DNA from: Bryobacterales bacterium
GTDB taxonomy: Bacteria > Acidobacteriota > Terriglobia > Bryobacterales > Bryobacteraceae
DNA length: 33,427 nucleotides
Reading direction: 5' to 3'
NCBI GenBank assembly: GCA_003136675.1
Contig: PLFE01000125.1
Span: 1 to 33,427 of the forward strand
Below the pieces are notes generated by a model. The model saw only the letters and a list, made by a program, of their open reading frames with translations, was not told the DNA's origin and made no database searches. This document shows, in pieces, positions 33,011-33,427 of this stretch. Position 1 is the first letter of the stretch. Every line of letters begins with the position of its first letter. Made by a program: the position numbers and the translations under genes.

Positions 33011-33282
33011 GCACGTTCAGCAGCGATGCTTCACAATGGCTTTCGGCTCCTGAATTGAGGGTGTCCGCGCATTCCGGGCATCCGCCGTGCGCGCACTCCG
33101 CATGCACAATCACTCTGCTCACGGGATTGGTACGTCAAGCCGGATATTGTTTTAGTGCAGGCGTTCCAGCCGTCTGATTTTTGAATTCGGGTAAGGTAAA
33201 ACGGATGATGGTCTGCAACTGGCGGGTTTGAATCGACCCCGAGGCGGATGCTTTCAGCCGAAAGGCAGACCGAATAACGACA

Positions 33283-33427
33283 ATGCCCTCAGAGACCCCG
33301 TCCAACACGAAGCGATGGCCCCTTCAGACCTGGCTTGGTATTTCCGCCGCCGCCAAACCAAAGGTATACGAGCAGATCTTCGCAGACAGCGATTTCAAGA
33401 GCCTTAGCTATTGGTTGGAAATAATTT
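33283..33427 (+). CDS. Probable DUF389-family membrane protein, 5' end only
   Basis: An open frame starts at ATG 33283 and runs off the window edge; the frame is open from 33232. The 48 visible residues include KVYEQIFADSDFKSLSYWLEII, which resembles the segment just before the first membrane helix of DUF389 (TIGR00341/TIGR00271-like) proteins. No strong ribosome binding site is seen; AAAGG lies 18 bases upstream. The function of the family is unknown. The assignment rests on a short segment, so the rest of the gene is needed to confirm it. Confidence 0.5.
   Translation, partial: MPSETPSNTKRWPLQTWLGISAAAKPKVYEQIFADSDFKSLSYWLEII

Overview
The window looks like a piece of chromosome from a soil acidobacterium, probably of the Solibacter/Bryobacterales type. 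This is inferred from the GC-rich coding style with many GTG and TTG starts, a secreted propeller protein and a small secreted 'LPAGEYTV' protein of kinds common in Acidobacteria, and single-copy enzymes of mixed affinity. No rRNA, CRISPR array, phage module or intact insertion sequence is visible. One tRNA gene (Cys, GCA) is present.

Layout. 1-2070: a seven-helix membrane protein and two unknown genes, one with a near-consensus promoter and one preceded by three phased 9-bp repeats. 2074-4447 (minus): a pterin operon, with two tandem 6-pyruvoyl-tetrahydropterin-synthase-like genes (one lacking the catalytic Cys), folE and a metallo-beta-lactamase-fold hydrolase. 4519-8113 (plus): a TlpA-type thioredoxin, glcD and a secreted beta-propeller protein closed by a strong hairpin. 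8185-12099: a small secreted protein, thiO, and an MFS transporter plus HipA-like kinase pair. 12161-12235: tRNA-Cys.

12294-16379 (minus) is a tight operon of HAD-like protein, class I fructose-bisphosphate aldolase, triosephosphate isomerase, acetate kinase and a receiver-domain protein that has lost its phosphoacceptor Asp. A MITE-like 118-bp inverted repeat lies in the divergent promoter region next to it.

16627-30439 (plus) runs SpoIIAA-like protein, P-type H+-ATPase, class III-like PPK2, UPF0182 membrane protein, cytoplasmic GH15 glucoamylase, sugar/H+ symporter, small membrane protein, short-form 6-phosphogluconate dehydrogenase and glucose-6-phosphate dehydrogenase. Together with the glycolysis/acetate operon this reads as one central-energy island: glucan or sugar to glucose, oxidation to pentose phosphate, triose phosphates, acetyl phosphate to ATP, polyphosphate to nucleotides, and ATP-driven proton export. 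Glucokinase, phosphoketolase and phosphotransacetylase are not in the window.

30800-33427: a YfdX-family secreted protein, then a decaying stretch with a degenerate copy of the zwf 3' end and a Na+/H+ antiporter gene broken by frameshifts and an internal deletion, and finally the start of a probable DUF389 membrane protein cut by the window edge. The acid/pH theme (H+-ATPase, YfdX, antiporter relic) is an inference from family knowledge. I did not see a convincing wholly new system; the most unusual items are the pseudo-receiver in the glycolytic operon, the Cys-less PTPS paralogue and the two gene relics at the right end.
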